From Pedobacter antarcticus (GTDB lineage Bacteria > Bacteroidota > Bacteroidia > Sphingobacteriales > Sphingobacteriaceae): a DNA stretch of 64,000 bases. Shown here one piece after another: positions 26,584 through 35,664 of this stretch. The notes under the pieces were generated by a model, which saw only the letters and a list, made by a program, of their open reading frames with translations, searched no databases and was not told the DNA's origin. The translations under genes and the position numbers were made by a program. The stretch is taken from NCBI RefSeq assembly GCF_900112985.1, contig NZ_FONS01000001.1, positions 555,730 to 619,729 of the forward strand, given 5' to 3'. The first letter of the stretch is position 1. Each line of letters begins with the position of its first letter.

Positions 26584-27734
26584 ATTGGAAGTTTGTTAGG
26601 AGCTACGTCTTTACTAGTTATCTGCTTGAACAGCGATAACCATTGATGCATAATCAGATCTTCAGCATAATTCGAGGACAGCAAACGGGAATTCTGCCCC
26701 ATCTGCACTCGCAGTCCGGTATCATCCATTAAATGAATTAATTTTCTGGCTAATTCTGCCTGGTCGCCTTCGCGCAACAAAAAACCATTTTCTCCGTCGC
26801 GAATAATATCTTTTGGTCCACATTTACAAGCATAGGATACTAAAGGCAAACCACAGACTTGTCCTTCTAATAAAGCCATAGGTAAGCCTTCATAACGGGA
26901 CGTCATAGCGAGAATAGAACTCGATAGATATTCATTTTCGATATTTTTTACCGGAGCGCGTAAAAACACCACACCTTGTAGCCCAAGGTCATTTATCAAA
27001 TTTTGCAACCCGTCTGCTAATGGTCCTTGTCCAAAAATGGAAAGCGACCAGTCAGGATGCACCTTGTATACATGCTTCCAAGCCTGGATCAATTCATCAA
27101 ATCCTTTTTGATAATCATATCTTCCTACTGCTATTACCTTTTTTTCAAGGAGAGGAGCTTGTGCTTGAGGAATGAAGCTATTCGAGTTTGGAATTACATT
27201 TATATTAGGCAAATCTCCCCAATATCCTTTATCCTCATGAGTCAATACGACAAAACTGTCATATTTTTTCGCCGTATCCAGATCTGTCCGGCTACGGAAT
27301 TGGTCAATTAACTTTCTAATACCCCTCCTGCCGTACTGCAAACGTTTATAACGAGAGAAATGGATCTCAAGCATTTTTTTACTCCCGTCCTTTAACTTAT
27401 ATAAAAACGAAGCATCATGATCAAACATAGAGACCACCACGTCTGCCTTTAAAGATTTTAATAAAGTCGACAACCTTTTACGATGCATCCATTGCTTTCC
27501 AGGGTAGCTTAATAACCTACCTAAAGTGTTCTTTTCTGTACCGGCATAATTAATTGCTAAGTCATACATCGAAATTCTATTGTCCATTTCAAAGTAAGAA
27601 TTTCTATCTTTTTGATCAGTAGTGACAATTATTAACTCATGCCCTTGTGTGGCCAGGTAATTAGCTTTATTAGCTAATACCCGTTCCATCCCTCCAGAAT
27701 TAAATGTACCGAGTATGCAATAGACGATTTTCAT
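26577..27734 (-). CDS. Glycosyltransferase, GT4 family
   Basis: A 385-residue retaining glycosyltransferase. N-terminal MKIVYCILGTFNSGGMERVL is the GT4 hallmark. The donor domain has AVGRYDYQKGFDELIQAW and the EX7E-type TSRYEGLPMALLEGQVCGLP. This subgroup includes galactosyl-, glucosyl- and GalNAc-transferases of capsule loci. It overlaps the upstream polymerase gene by 35 bases and the downstream GT by 7, so it is firmly inside the operon. Confidence 0.92.
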   Translation of the reverse strand: MKIVYCILGTFNSGGMERVLANKANYLATQGHELIIVTTDQKDRNSYFEMDNRISMYDLAINYAGTEKNTLGRLLSYPGKQWMHRKRLSTLLKSLKADVVVSMFDHDASFLYKLKDGSKKMLEIHFSRYKRLQYGRRGIRKLIDQFRSRTDLDTAKKYDSFVVLTHEDKGYWGDLPNINVIPNSNSFIPQAQAPLLEKKVIAVGRYDYQKGFDELIQAWKHVYKVHPDWSLSIFGQGPLADGLQNLINDLGLQGVVFLRAPVKNIENEYLSSSILAMTSRYEGLPMALLEGQVCGLPLVSYACKCGPKDIIRDGENGFLLREGDQAELARKLIHLMDDTGLRVQMGQNSRLLSSNYAEDLIMHQWLSLFKQITSKDVAPNKLPIC

Positions 27735-28983
27735 CTTGTTGATTTAATGTTTTATTGTTTCTTAATATGTCCATGCAATAAAACAACGCATAGATCAGGA
27801 ATATATCTGTGGACACTTTTATCCAAACTACGAAGGTGAGTACAAAAAAAAGGAAAAACATATGCGAGTATTGCCGGTACTTACGCGCAAATACTGCTGC
27901 GTTATAAATAAAAAACAATGAAAAAACACTAAATCCAACTAACCCGGAATACATGATTAAGCGACAATAGCCTATATCTGTACCGAACACCCAATTATCA
28001 AACAAACCTGTTCCAATAATCCAGGTTTTCAAATCTGTAGGCCATACCCACATATTGTTATTCAATTTATCGGTTGAGCCAGTACGCCATTCCCCGTACT
28101 CTATCCAGTTAAAGAAGCCTTCAAAAGCAAATCGAATCTGACCTTGAAAAATGCTATCGCTTTGATAAAAGTAAGTTGTAATAAGCAATGCCAATATTAG
28201 CATGAAGCCGAAAATAAGGTGGAATTTGAAAAAATTCGGTTTGATAATCATCCGGACAATGCCGGTATTCCACATCAGGTATAGTATCGCCAACCCGGCT
28301 CCGGTTGATGTGGTTCTAGAAATCATATTACCAATGATTATAATGGTAAAGAATCCGGTAAGTAAAACTATTATGCTCCAACTACTTGTTCGAATAGCCT
28401 GTTCCTTCGAAAGTATTCCGGCCATCATAATTAATACTATTGAAAATCGAACTCCGGCGTTGTCCAATGAAGCACCAATTCCATAGAGGCGATTAACTTC
28501 AAGAAGGAAATCCTGCCCTTGGTCTATATACTGATTTACCCACTGTTGAAAGGCAGGAATGGAATCAATCAGAAGGGCTAAAGCACATTGTGTGAAACAT
28601 ACGCCTGCTAAATAGAAAGTCAGCAAAGTCAAATTGATCACACCGTGGCCCCATTTTATTAATGTACAAACAGCATAAGCAGCAAAAATCCAAACTGCGA
28701 AACTTACAAAATAAGTCGCGTAAGAGAGATCATCTGTATGATTATAATCAGAAGAAACAAAGCAAATTATGGAAAACAAAACTACAAAGCCAATAGCGCC
28801 TAATAACGGGCGGCTTATTTTCACAGACCTGTTCTGGATAGCATGATAAACTGCAGTAAGCATACCGAACAGCGCAATTATCATTTTAGTATTAATATTT
28901 GGAGGTAAAAATGTTACCCCAAAAGAAAAGTAAAATAAACTGACAACAAGTCCTATTCCGAGAATTTTTAAAATACGTCCCAT
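27700..28983 (-). CDS. Wzy-like O-antigen/exopolysaccharide polymerase
   Basis: A 427-residue membrane protein with about ten to twelve hydrophobic helices and one large polar loop (about 255-320, with IRFAFEGFFNWIEYGEWRTG), the topology of Wzy polymerases. Sequence conservation in this family is low, so the call rests on topology, length and its place among glycosyltransferases beside a Wzx flippase. It would join lipid-linked repeat units at the periplasmic face. No other gene in the locus fits this role. Confidence 0.8.
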   Translation of the reverse strand: MGRILKILGIGLVVSLFYFSFGVTFLPPNINTKMIIALFGMLTAVYHAIQNRSVKISRPLLGAIGFVVLFSIICFVSSDYNHTDDLSYATYFVSFAVWIFAAYAVCTLIKWGHGVINLTLLTFYLAGVCFTQCALALLIDSIPAFQQWVNQYIDQGQDFLLEVNRLYGIGASLDNAGVRFSIVLIMMAGILSKEQAIRTSSWSIIVLLTGFFTIIIIGNMISRTTSTGAGLAILYLMWNTGIVRMIIKPNFFKFHLIFGFMLILALLITTYFYQSDSIFQGQIRFAFEGFFNWIEYGEWRTGSTDKLNNNMWVWPTDLKTWIIGTGLFDNWVFGTDIGYCRLIMYSGLVGFSVFSLFFIYNAAVFARKYRQYSHMFFLFFVLTFVVWIKVSTDIFLIYALFYCMDILRNNKTLNQQDENRLLHTRYI

Positions 28984-28988
28984 AATTA

Positions 28989-29984
28989 CTATTTATAAAC
29001 TCTGCCGTAGATAAAACCTATCACCACACGGTAATACAACTTAATTGCCCAGAACTGCTTTTTGACAGCTAACCATTGTAAAAATCTGGTTCGAAATGGA
29101 AGAGCTTTATTAGTCATTACTTTACCATTACTTTCGGGGAACCAGTTTAGCCACAGCTTGTACTGCTCTTCCTGATCGGATATCAAAAGGGGCAGTTTAA
29201 TATTCAGTTTAAGAAAATTTAAATTAAACTCTTCTGGATCTGAGAACCTGCTGTTAAAAAGATACCGTTCGATCTCTCCGACATTCAGTGTCACCTCACG
29301 GATATGTGAATCTGAATAAATTTTTGTCAGTGACTGATTGTTGGATTGCCCGTAATGATACAGCGCCTTATCCAAATAGATGACACGGGTTGCCTTTGTA
29401 AACAATTTAACCATGACCATCATATCTTCTCCCATATTCATCCCCGGAGTGAATTGAATCTGTTCATTTACATATAAAGACCGCCGCACGATAAACAACC
29501 ACAAATTCCATCGCATAGACCCATTCAGCATTTTTTGAATTGCCTCTTTGGAACTGGCAAAAGAAGGTTGATTCATTCGCCGTTCATTTTTCCCGAAAGT
29601 CAAAAACCAATTGCATCCTACAATATCTGCATCTTTCGAAACAGCCTCATTAATTAATAGTTCAATTGCATTTATCTCCAAATAATCATCTGCATCTACA
29701 TAATAAATAAATTCTCCTGTAGCATTTTCCAGACCGGTATTTCTTGCTGAAGCAACACCCCCATTTTTATTATGACTGATAACTTTTGTGGACATTCCCT
29801 TATTTTCCAAAATCGGAATATACTTTTGTATCACCGTCCAGGATTGGTCAGTGCTGCAATCATCGATTATTACTACTTCTATTTTCGTGTAGCTTTGCTC
29901 AATGAGAGATTTCAGTGCAATATGAATGGTACTTTCCGCATTATAAACAGGAATTATAACCGAGACTATTAGTTCGCGCTCCAT
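28989..29984 (-). CDS. Glycosyltransferase, GT2 family
   Basis: A 331-residue GT-A enzyme. It begins with VSVIIPVYNAESTIHIALKS, then VVIIDDCSTDQSW and the metal-binding FIYYVDADDYLE, all classical GT2 motifs. The C-terminal part has an amphipathic helix region that would place it at the membrane. It starts 5 bases after the acyltransferase and ends 5 before the polymerase. Donor and linkage are not predictable. Confidence 0.93.
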   Translation of the reverse strand: MERELIVSVIIPVYNAESTIHIALKSLIEQSYTKIEVVIIDDCSTDQSWTVIQKYIPILENKGMSTKVISHNKNGGVASARNTGLENATGEFIYYVDADDYLEINAIELLINEAVSKDADIVGCNWFLTFGKNERRMNQPSFASSKEAIQKMLNGSMRWNLWLFIVRRSLYVNEQIQFTPGMNMGEDMMVMVKLFTKATRVIYLDKALYHYGQSNNQSLTKIYSDSHIREVTLNVGEIERYLFNSRFSDPEEFNLNFLKLNIKLPLLISDQEEQYKLWLNWFPESNGKVMTNKALPFRTRFLQWLAVKKQFWAIKLYYRVVIGFIYGRVYK

Positions 29985-29989
29985 AGAAA

Positions 29990-31087
29990 TTATTCTTTGA
30001 TGACTTTAATTGTTTTTCTTCCACCTGTCAAAATCGCTAATAAACCAGGAAGAAACATCTTCGCAAGTTTATAAAAGCACAGACATATTAGAAGACATAG
30101 AACAGGAATAGTAAAATAGGCTATTAGTTTTCCCCAACCAGTTGAAAAAAGTTGCAATTTTGAAAAGCCACCCTTTAACCAGTTTATTATATACATCTCG
30201 TGAATAGCGTATATAAAAAAAACAGATGACGATAACCGCAGCAAAGAGATCTTTATCAATTTATGATTAACTAACAAGTCACCAATACAAAGCGCAGCAA
30301 CGATACCAAATGGAATAAATAAACGGATATAAAATTCATAATAAGGTGTAACTGCATAATAAGTTGCCAAGCCTAAGAACAAGGCAGCTATAAGGAATTT
30401 CTGTATTTTATGATTATGAGCTATTGCGCCCAAATCAAGCTGGTTTTGTCCCGCAAATGCCCCTATTCCAAAAAACATGAATGCAGTACTGCTCAATCCT
30501 GGAATATTAGGTTCCCAGACCAAAAGATATGGAAGTACTATAAAAAGAAGTCCAAAGCCTTTAGTATACTTAAAAAGCAGATAAAAACCTGGAGAAAGAA
30601 TCGCCATACAAATCAAGTCACGCAGATACCATAATGGAAAAACGAAAGGACCTCGCCAGAATATGTCGTAAAACGAACTGCTGTATATCTGTGAGTACAT
30701 TTCATCGGAACTCCGCCCGAGCTCCGTAAAAATGTAGTTTTTTAAAAGCACCACAATGACAAAAAGAAGATTCCATAATAAATATGGGATAAGCAAAGTG
30801 TACAGTCGTTTTTCCATCTGCGTAGTGTAAACACGACGGTCAAGTGCCTCAATTTTTAAAAAGAAAAAATATCCAGAAAATAAGAAAAAACAAGGAACAG
30901 CAATTCTACCTATGTGATGCGAAATCAATTCAGAAGACAAACTGTAAATACTATTCAGATCAAAATTTAGCTTGACAGGGTGTATTTCAGAGGGAATTAC
31001 ATGAATAAATACAACCAGAATCATCAATGGGAATCGAAGCACTTCGATAACATCAAAACTAGCGTTAACAGTCAATTTTTTAAACAT
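29990..31087 (-). CDS. Acyltransferase 3 family membrane protein
   Basis: A 365-residue multi-pass protein of the acyltransferase-3 family: VIEVLRFPLMILVVFIHVIP near the start, then GRIAVPCFFLFSGYFFFLKI, with about ten membrane helices. This subgroup in Bacteroidota capsule loci probably acetylates sugars on the periplasmic side. It overlaps the upstream GT14-like gene by 8 bases. It is the second of two such genes in the locus. Confidence 0.9.
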   Translation of the reverse strand: MFKKLTVNASFDVIEVLRFPLMILVVFIHVIPSEIHPVKLNFDLNSIYSLSSELISHHIGRIAVPCFFLFSGYFFFLKIEALDRRVYTTQMEKRLYTLLIPYLLWNLLFVIVVLLKNYIFTELGRSSDEMYSQIYSSSFYDIFWRGPFVFPLWYLRDLICMAILSPGFYLLFKYTKGFGLLFIVLPYLLVWEPNIPGLSSTAFMFFGIGAFAGQNQLDLGAIAHNHKIQKFLIAALFLGLATYYAVTPYYEFYIRLFIPFGIVAALCIGDLLVNHKLIKISLLRLSSSVFFIYAIHEMYIINWLKGGFSKLQLFSTGWGKLIAYFTIPVLCLLICLCFYKLAKMFLPGLLAILTGGRKTIKVIKE

Positions 31088-31952
31088 ATGCCTTTACTTC
31101 ATTTAGTATTCTATCTACAACTCCTACATGTTTTGTGTTAAATTTCCGGGCAAATAGGGCATCTGAGTTCATCAGCCTTTCGAAGTCCATATCTTCCCAA
31201 TCCACTAACTCATTATTCTTCCAGCCGATTAAACGCATACAACCACGTCCTTCGTTATCTGAATCAAACAGGTTTTCACGAAAAGAAGAATTCCAGCAGG
31301 CGGTTTGTAGAAAAATCTCATCTGCACAAAAGGTATACTGATAGTTTTTTACAATCTCAGCTTTTTTCTCAAGTAGAAATAAAACAAATTCATGAGTTAC
31401 ACTTACCCAGTTCAGCCCTTTTCGAAATAAGGTTTGCTTATTCCTGCGGGGAAAAAAAAGAAATTGTATTCTTAAAAAAGAATATCTCAATGCTCGTATC
31501 GAAATATCCCTGATACCCCGACCCGAACGGAAATGCTTTGGATATATATGATAGCGCTGAACTTTTCTGCTTATTGACTTATAATTATCCTCCTGATTAA
31601 AACCAATGAATTCCTTTCCCTTATTCTGTGTAAAAAAGTCATGGATAAAATTCTGTGATTTTAAAGGCATGTCGACTCCCGACAAAATATGATAATAATC
31701 ATATGGCCCCTGTTTTACAGCTTGTTCAAATAAAATCATTTCCGATTCTATCTGCGATACATCACCCCACCTCACATCAATTCTGTTCTCCAATATATAT
31801 AATTTCGAATAGTGAGCTTTTACTAACGGTAGTTCTGCCAGCTTTTTGTCGAAATGAATATATATATCATTACGTGGATCGTCTAATGCCTCAATTAGTC
31901 GGATTAAGATCTCGAACTCGTGGTGCGCTATAATAAGGTAGGCATGTTTCAT
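31080..31952 (-). CDS. Core-2/I-branching-type glycosyltransferase (GT14-like)
   Basis: A 290-residue protein of the Branch family. KHAYLIIAHHEFEILIRLIE, DIYIHFDKK and YDYYHILSGVDMPLKSQNFI match the beta-1,6-N-acetylglucosaminyltransferase fold used for branching glycans. Bacterial members act on capsule or exopolysaccharide, and several are xylosyl- or GlcNAc-transferases. It follows a paralogue of nearly the same length with a 4-base overlap, so the two probably arose by tandem duplication and now add different branches. Confidence 0.88.
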   Translation of the reverse strand: MKHAYLIIAHHEFEILIRLIEALDDPRNDIYIHFDKKLAELPLVKAHYSKLYILENRIDVRWGDVSQIESEMILFEQAVKQGPYDYYHILSGVDMPLKSQNFIHDFFTQNKGKEFIGFNQEDNYKSISRKVQRYHIYPKHFRSGRGIRDISIRALRYSFLRIQFLFFPRRNKQTLFRKGLNWVSVTHEFVLFLLEKKAEIVKNYQYTFCADEIFLQTACWNSSFRENLFDSDNEGRGCMRLIGWKNNELVDWEDMDFERLMNSDALFARKFNTKHVGVVDRILNEVKAYV

Positions 31953-32806
31953 TCTGTACGAGAATTGAGATTAGTAAGAATTTTTTCGACAACATTTATA
32001 TTCTGAACACTGAATTTACGCGCGAATAAACATCCTGAGTTTATTATATCATCGTAATTCGCCAAACTATATGTTTTAGTATTTCCGCCTTCAAAATCAC
32101 ATTTTAATAATTTATCATAGTAGACAACATTCGATTTAAGAGACATATTTTCTAAAATCGAAGGCACAAAAAATTCATCTCCACAAAAGGAATAACGATA
32201 CTTCTTCAACACTTTACTTTTTTCCTTTAATACATAATCCATTGATTTCTGACTAAGGCTTAACCAATTAGACGCTTTATAAAAAGTCTCTTTTTTATTC
32301 GCTATGATATCGAATATCTTCTGAAATCGAATTGACGCGCGCCACAAAAACTGACTTATCTTACGCGTGGAACCTTGGGAGGAGAAATAGCTCTTTATGA
32401 AAAAATTATACTTTCTAACCTTAATAGTTACTTCTTCAACAGGTATATCCATTTTCATTAATAAATCTTTTCCTTTCAACCTATCAAAAAAAGCATGTAA
32501 GTAACTTTGGTTGTACAGTGGAAGATGTACTCCGGAAATCAAATGGTAGTAAGCATACGAGCCATTTTTATGCGCAGTTTCAAATAATAAATATTCAGCT
32601 TCAATTTGCGAAATATGCCCCCAATATACTTCCAGAGTATTTTTAAGTATAGAAAGTCGCCCCTCTCTCATATGTAAGTTTGGGTGGGTCTTAACCTTCT
32701 TATCTATATGAATAAAGACATCATTTCGTTTATCATCAAGTGCGTTCAGCAGATGCTGAAGTACCTCAAATTCATTATGCGCTATTATTAAATAAGCGTG
32801 TCTCAT
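31949..32806 (-). CDS. Core-2/I-branching-type glycosyltransferase (GT14-like), paralogue
   Basis: A 285-residue paralogue of the gene just downstream. The N-terminal RHAYLIIAHNEFEVLQHLLN, DVFIHIDKK and YAYYHLISGVHLPLYNQSYL align position by position with its neighbour, and so does the C-terminal CLFARKFSVQNINVVEKIL. The middle parts have diverged, which fits different acceptors. Together they imply a branched polysaccharide with two related linkages. Confidence 0.88.
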   Translation of the reverse strand: MRHAYLIIAHNEFEVLQHLLNALDDKRNDVFIHIDKKVKTHPNLHMREGRLSILKNTLEVYWGHISQIEAEYLLFETAHKNGSYAYYHLISGVHLPLYNQSYLHAFFDRLKGKDLLMKMDIPVEEVTIKVRKYNFFIKSYFSSQGSTRKISQFLWRASIRFQKIFDIIANKKETFYKASNWLSLSQKSMDYVLKEKSKVLKKYRYSFCGDEFFVPSILENMSLKSNVVYYDKLLKCDFEGGNTKTYSLANYDDIINSGCLFARKFSVQNINVVEKILTNLNSRTE

Positions 32807-32807
32807 A

Positions 32808-33752
32808 TTAGTTTTGCTTATACTTTAATGTCCGATACAATACCTGAGCGGTGTTAATTAACCATCTGCCCATAAAAGTATCGTAAACTTTGAAAAGCTG
32901 GTATATTTTTCCATTAACTACGCCTTCTTGTCTTATTTCCAAAGGCAGCGTCTTATAAAAACGCCACCAGTGCTCAAATTTCACAGTAAAAACATCCCAG
33001 GGCTTGCTTCCTGTATAGTGTATAGTTCCGTGCTCCTGTACGGCATTCCAATCCGCCTCTGTATAGTACCTTAGAAAAGCCGATTTATACTGAGGTAGAA
33101 AAAATGTACGAATGCTATTATAAAATGGAGGCAATCCTATAATACGTCCCTGGCATAGTTGGTTCAGCACATCCTGATCGGGAAACTCCAGATGGTCCGA
33201 ATTGGAAGCAGCGATAAATTTAACGGTCATATTATCTGCTCTCAACAGTTCCAAATTCATAATCAGAAATCCTGAGTTGATATAAAACCCTGGCTTACAA
33301 CCTATGGAGTCCATATGAGACAGTTGAAAATCTAAAGTTGCTTCATATACACCGGCCAGATAATTATCTCCCAGATTGGTTTCTCTGAATAACTTTGCTA
33401 AATTATTCCGAACAACGATATCGCAATCTATATACATAACTTTCTCATACTCCGGCAAAAGATCAGACAGAAGTAATCGATAGGAAGCCGCAATGGTATA
33501 CTTTTCATCAACATAAATTCCTGTTAATTTACCTTCAAGATTGATAAATGAATACTGAACACGGTCGCCACCAAGCCGCTCTAACTTCCTTTGCATCTGA
33601 TCTGACAAAGGTTCAGTTAACAGACAAATAATATGAAAATAATCCCTTGATTCAGCATGCTCCAATACCGATAGGATACATACTGATGCCGGCACGAAAT
33701 AATTAGGCGTAAATGCAATTACCAATGGAATCTTCGTATCAATCTTATTCAT
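32808..33752 (-). CDS. Glycosyltransferase, GT8 family
   Basis: A 314-residue GT8 (GT-A, retaining) enzyme. The start IPLVIAFTPNYFVPASVCIL, the metal-binding DxD in KVMYIDCDIVVRNNLAKLF, FYINSGFLIMNLELLR and the late HYTGSKPWDVF are all typical of LgtC/WaaJ-type galactosyl- and glucosyltransferases. It lies 78 bases after the upstream GT2 gene and 1 base before the GT14-like pair. Acceptor unknown. Confidence 0.93.
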   Translation of the reverse strand: MNKIDTKIPLVIAFTPNYFVPASVCILSVLEHAESRDYFHIICLLTEPLSDQMQRKLERLGGDRVQYSFINLEGKLTGIYVDEKYTIAASYRLLLSDLLPEYEKVMYIDCDIVVRNNLAKLFRETNLGDNYLAGVYEATLDFQLSHMDSIGCKPGFYINSGFLIMNLELLRADNMTVKFIAASNSDHLEFPDQDVLNQLCQGRIIGLPPFYNSIRTFFLPQYKSAFLRYYTEADWNAVQEHGTIHYTGSKPWDVFTVKFEHWWRFYKTLPLEIRQEGVVNGKIYQLFKVYDTFMGRWLINTAQVLYRTLKYKQN

Positions 33753-33830
33753 ATGATTAATTAGTAAGCTTATATGTTTCCCGTTTTATTCCAATTTTAT
33801 AGTTGATGTCCCTATGTTTGACACAACATA

Positions 33831-34754
33831 TTATTTTATAATCTTCTCGGCTGAAAACCGTAAAAACATTACGATTTTATCCCTGAAAGACAGCAGTGTA
33901 CACTTTCTGATGTAATAAAAATCACTAAAAGGTAAATGTTTTATAACCTGATTGTAGTAATCATACCTGCACTTTATATAAAGCAAATTCCTCTGAGTAT
34001 GTTTATAACAAAACTCGTCAAGCTTATCGTCAGGTACTTCATATCCTAAATTCATTAGCCAATTATAGAACATGGTAGTTGCTTCAAGTTTAGATTTTAG
34101 ATGATTCTTATTACTGGAAAGATGAATAGATGATATCCTAAATTGAAACAACATTTCTGCCGTGTTTGCTACTCCTTTTTCTGCCATCATAATAGTGGAC
34201 GCAACATCCGAACAAAATGCAAAAGGAAAATCAATGAACTTCTTTTGGAGTAAAGCAGAAGTTTTAAACATATAATTACCGATACAGGTAAACGCAGTAC
34301 CCTTAACCCAATAGTAAAGGAATTGATATTTACTACAGCGCTCTGGTAAAACACCATCAATTCCAATTAGCCTGTTCTGCTCGTCGATCTGTTCTACTCC
34401 GGACCTGATTAATTCTATATCCGGATACTTATCAGCGAGGGCCAAACATCTTTCTAAAAAATGTGTATGATAAATATCATCATCGGCAGCCAATATTACA
34501 TATTCTCCTTTGGCATATTGAATGCTAAAGTTCCATTGTTTAACCAAACTTACCCCCCCAATATTCTGTTCATTACGGTAATATTTAATACGTGCATCCT
34601 GATAAGAATCAACTATTTTCTCCAGATTTTCCGGAGACGCATCATCCACAATAATTAACTCGAAATTAGCGTACGATTGATTCAGAATACTATCGATAGC
34701 CTGACTGAGGAATTTTGCTTTATAAGCTGGTAAAACAAATGAAACTAGATGCAT
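33831..34754 (-). CDS. Glycosyltransferase, GT2 family
   Basis: A 307-residue inverting glycosyltransferase with VSFVLPAYKAKFLSQAIDSI, FELIIVDDASPENL and EYVILAADDDIYH (the DxD-type site). The C-terminal region is helical with several Tyr and Lys residues and no membrane span. It lies 21 bases after the pyruvyl transferase. It is one of two clear GT2 enzymes in the locus. Confidence 0.93.
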   Translation of the reverse strand: MHLVSFVLPAYKAKFLSQAIDSILNQSYANFELIIVDDASPENLEKIVDSYQDARIKYYRNEQNIGGVSLVKQWNFSIQYAKGEYVILAADDDIYHTHFLERCLALADKYPDIELIRSGVEQIDEQNRLIGIDGVLPERCSKYQFLYYWVKGTAFTCIGNYMFKTSALLQKKFIDFPFAFCSDVASTIMMAEKGVANTAEMLFQFRISSIHLSSNKNHLKSKLEATTMFYNWLMNLGYEVPDDKLDEFCYKHTQRNLLYIKCRYDYYNQVIKHLPFSDFYYIRKCTLLSFRDKIVMFLRFSAEKIIK

Positions 34755-34775
34755 ATTCTGATTGATATTGAAAAA

Positions 34776-35657
34776 TTATAGAATCATTTTTTTATACTTC
34801 GCTTTTAAAGGGAATGGAGCAGACTTCAGCAAGCCGGATTGAATTTCAGAAAGCAAATTATTGATAAGCATCTTACTTTTATGCTCTTCAAAGTAAGACT
34901 TCCAGTTGTCCTCACTATCGAGGATCTCTTCAATATTTGATAACCCATCGTAAAACGGTATATCTACTGAACTAAAATAATCGTTAAATTTGAAGCCATC
35001 AGTATCAATATATCCTTTTTTTATCCATAGTGAGGGTATATTGTAAGCATGAGCGACAATCACTCCATGTAATGATGTCGATAAAACATATTCGCAAGCC
35101 ATTATCTCCTTCACTACTTTTTCGATATCACGGGTACGTAAATCTATGATATGGTACTTATCTTTATAATTTTCCAGAAAATAATCTACTTCGTGCCAGT
35201 GTGGAACGATGCCTAATTTATAGTGTTTTTCGTGTTTGGGTTCAATCCACAAGGGTAGCAGAAGTGCAGGGTCACCATATACACTACAACCGTTAAATCC
35301 TTCTTCAATTAATTTCCGGTCAGTCAATTTTCCACGAACAGCGAATGTCTTCCCTCCCTTGAAAGAATCGCATTTATTCATAAAACCGGAACCCCATATA
35401 TCTGATTTTCTTTTTCCCCAGCTCATAATTGAGCCCACACAAAGCAACGTTTTCTGCCAGGGAAATATGATAGATTTTAATCGATAAAGCTCATACTTAC
35501 TTAATCTTTTAAAAAGTACTCTGACATTATATCTGGATAGAGGTGAGAGTTTATGCTGTGTTTGGATTCCAGACAGCTCCTGTATTAATAACGGACTCAA
35601 GGCATCACCGAAATTATCGCTATCCCAATATATCAGATTTATTTTTCTCTTTAACAT
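34776..35657 (-). CDS. Polysaccharide pyruvyl transferase
   Basis: A 293-residue protein of the PS_pyruv_trans (CsaB-like) family. INLIYWDSDNFGDALSPLLI is the N-terminal nucleotide-like motif (usually GNxGD), followed by KTFAVRGKLTDRKLIEEG, VYGDPALLLP and the C-terminal LSTSLHGVIVAHAYNIPSLW. It transfers a ketal pyruvate from PEP to a sugar of the repeat unit, giving an acidic polymer. It starts 7 bases after the flippase. The family is clear; the acceptor sugar is not. Confidence 0.92.
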   Translation of the reverse strand: MLKRKINLIYWDSDNFGDALSPLLIQELSGIQTQHKLSPLSRYNVRVLFKRLSKYELYRLKSIIFPWQKTLLCVGSIMSWGKRKSDIWGSGFMNKCDSFKGGKTFAVRGKLTDRKLIEEGFNGCSVYGDPALLLPLWIEPKHEKHYKLGIVPHWHEVDYFLENYKDKYHIIDLRTRDIEKVVKEIMACEYVLSTSLHGVIVAHAYNIPSLWIKKGYIDTDGFKFNDYFSSVDIPFYDGLSNIEEILDSEDNWKSYFEEHKSKMLINNLLSEIQSGLLKSAPFPLKAKYKKMIL

Positions 35658-35664
35658 TCAAACA

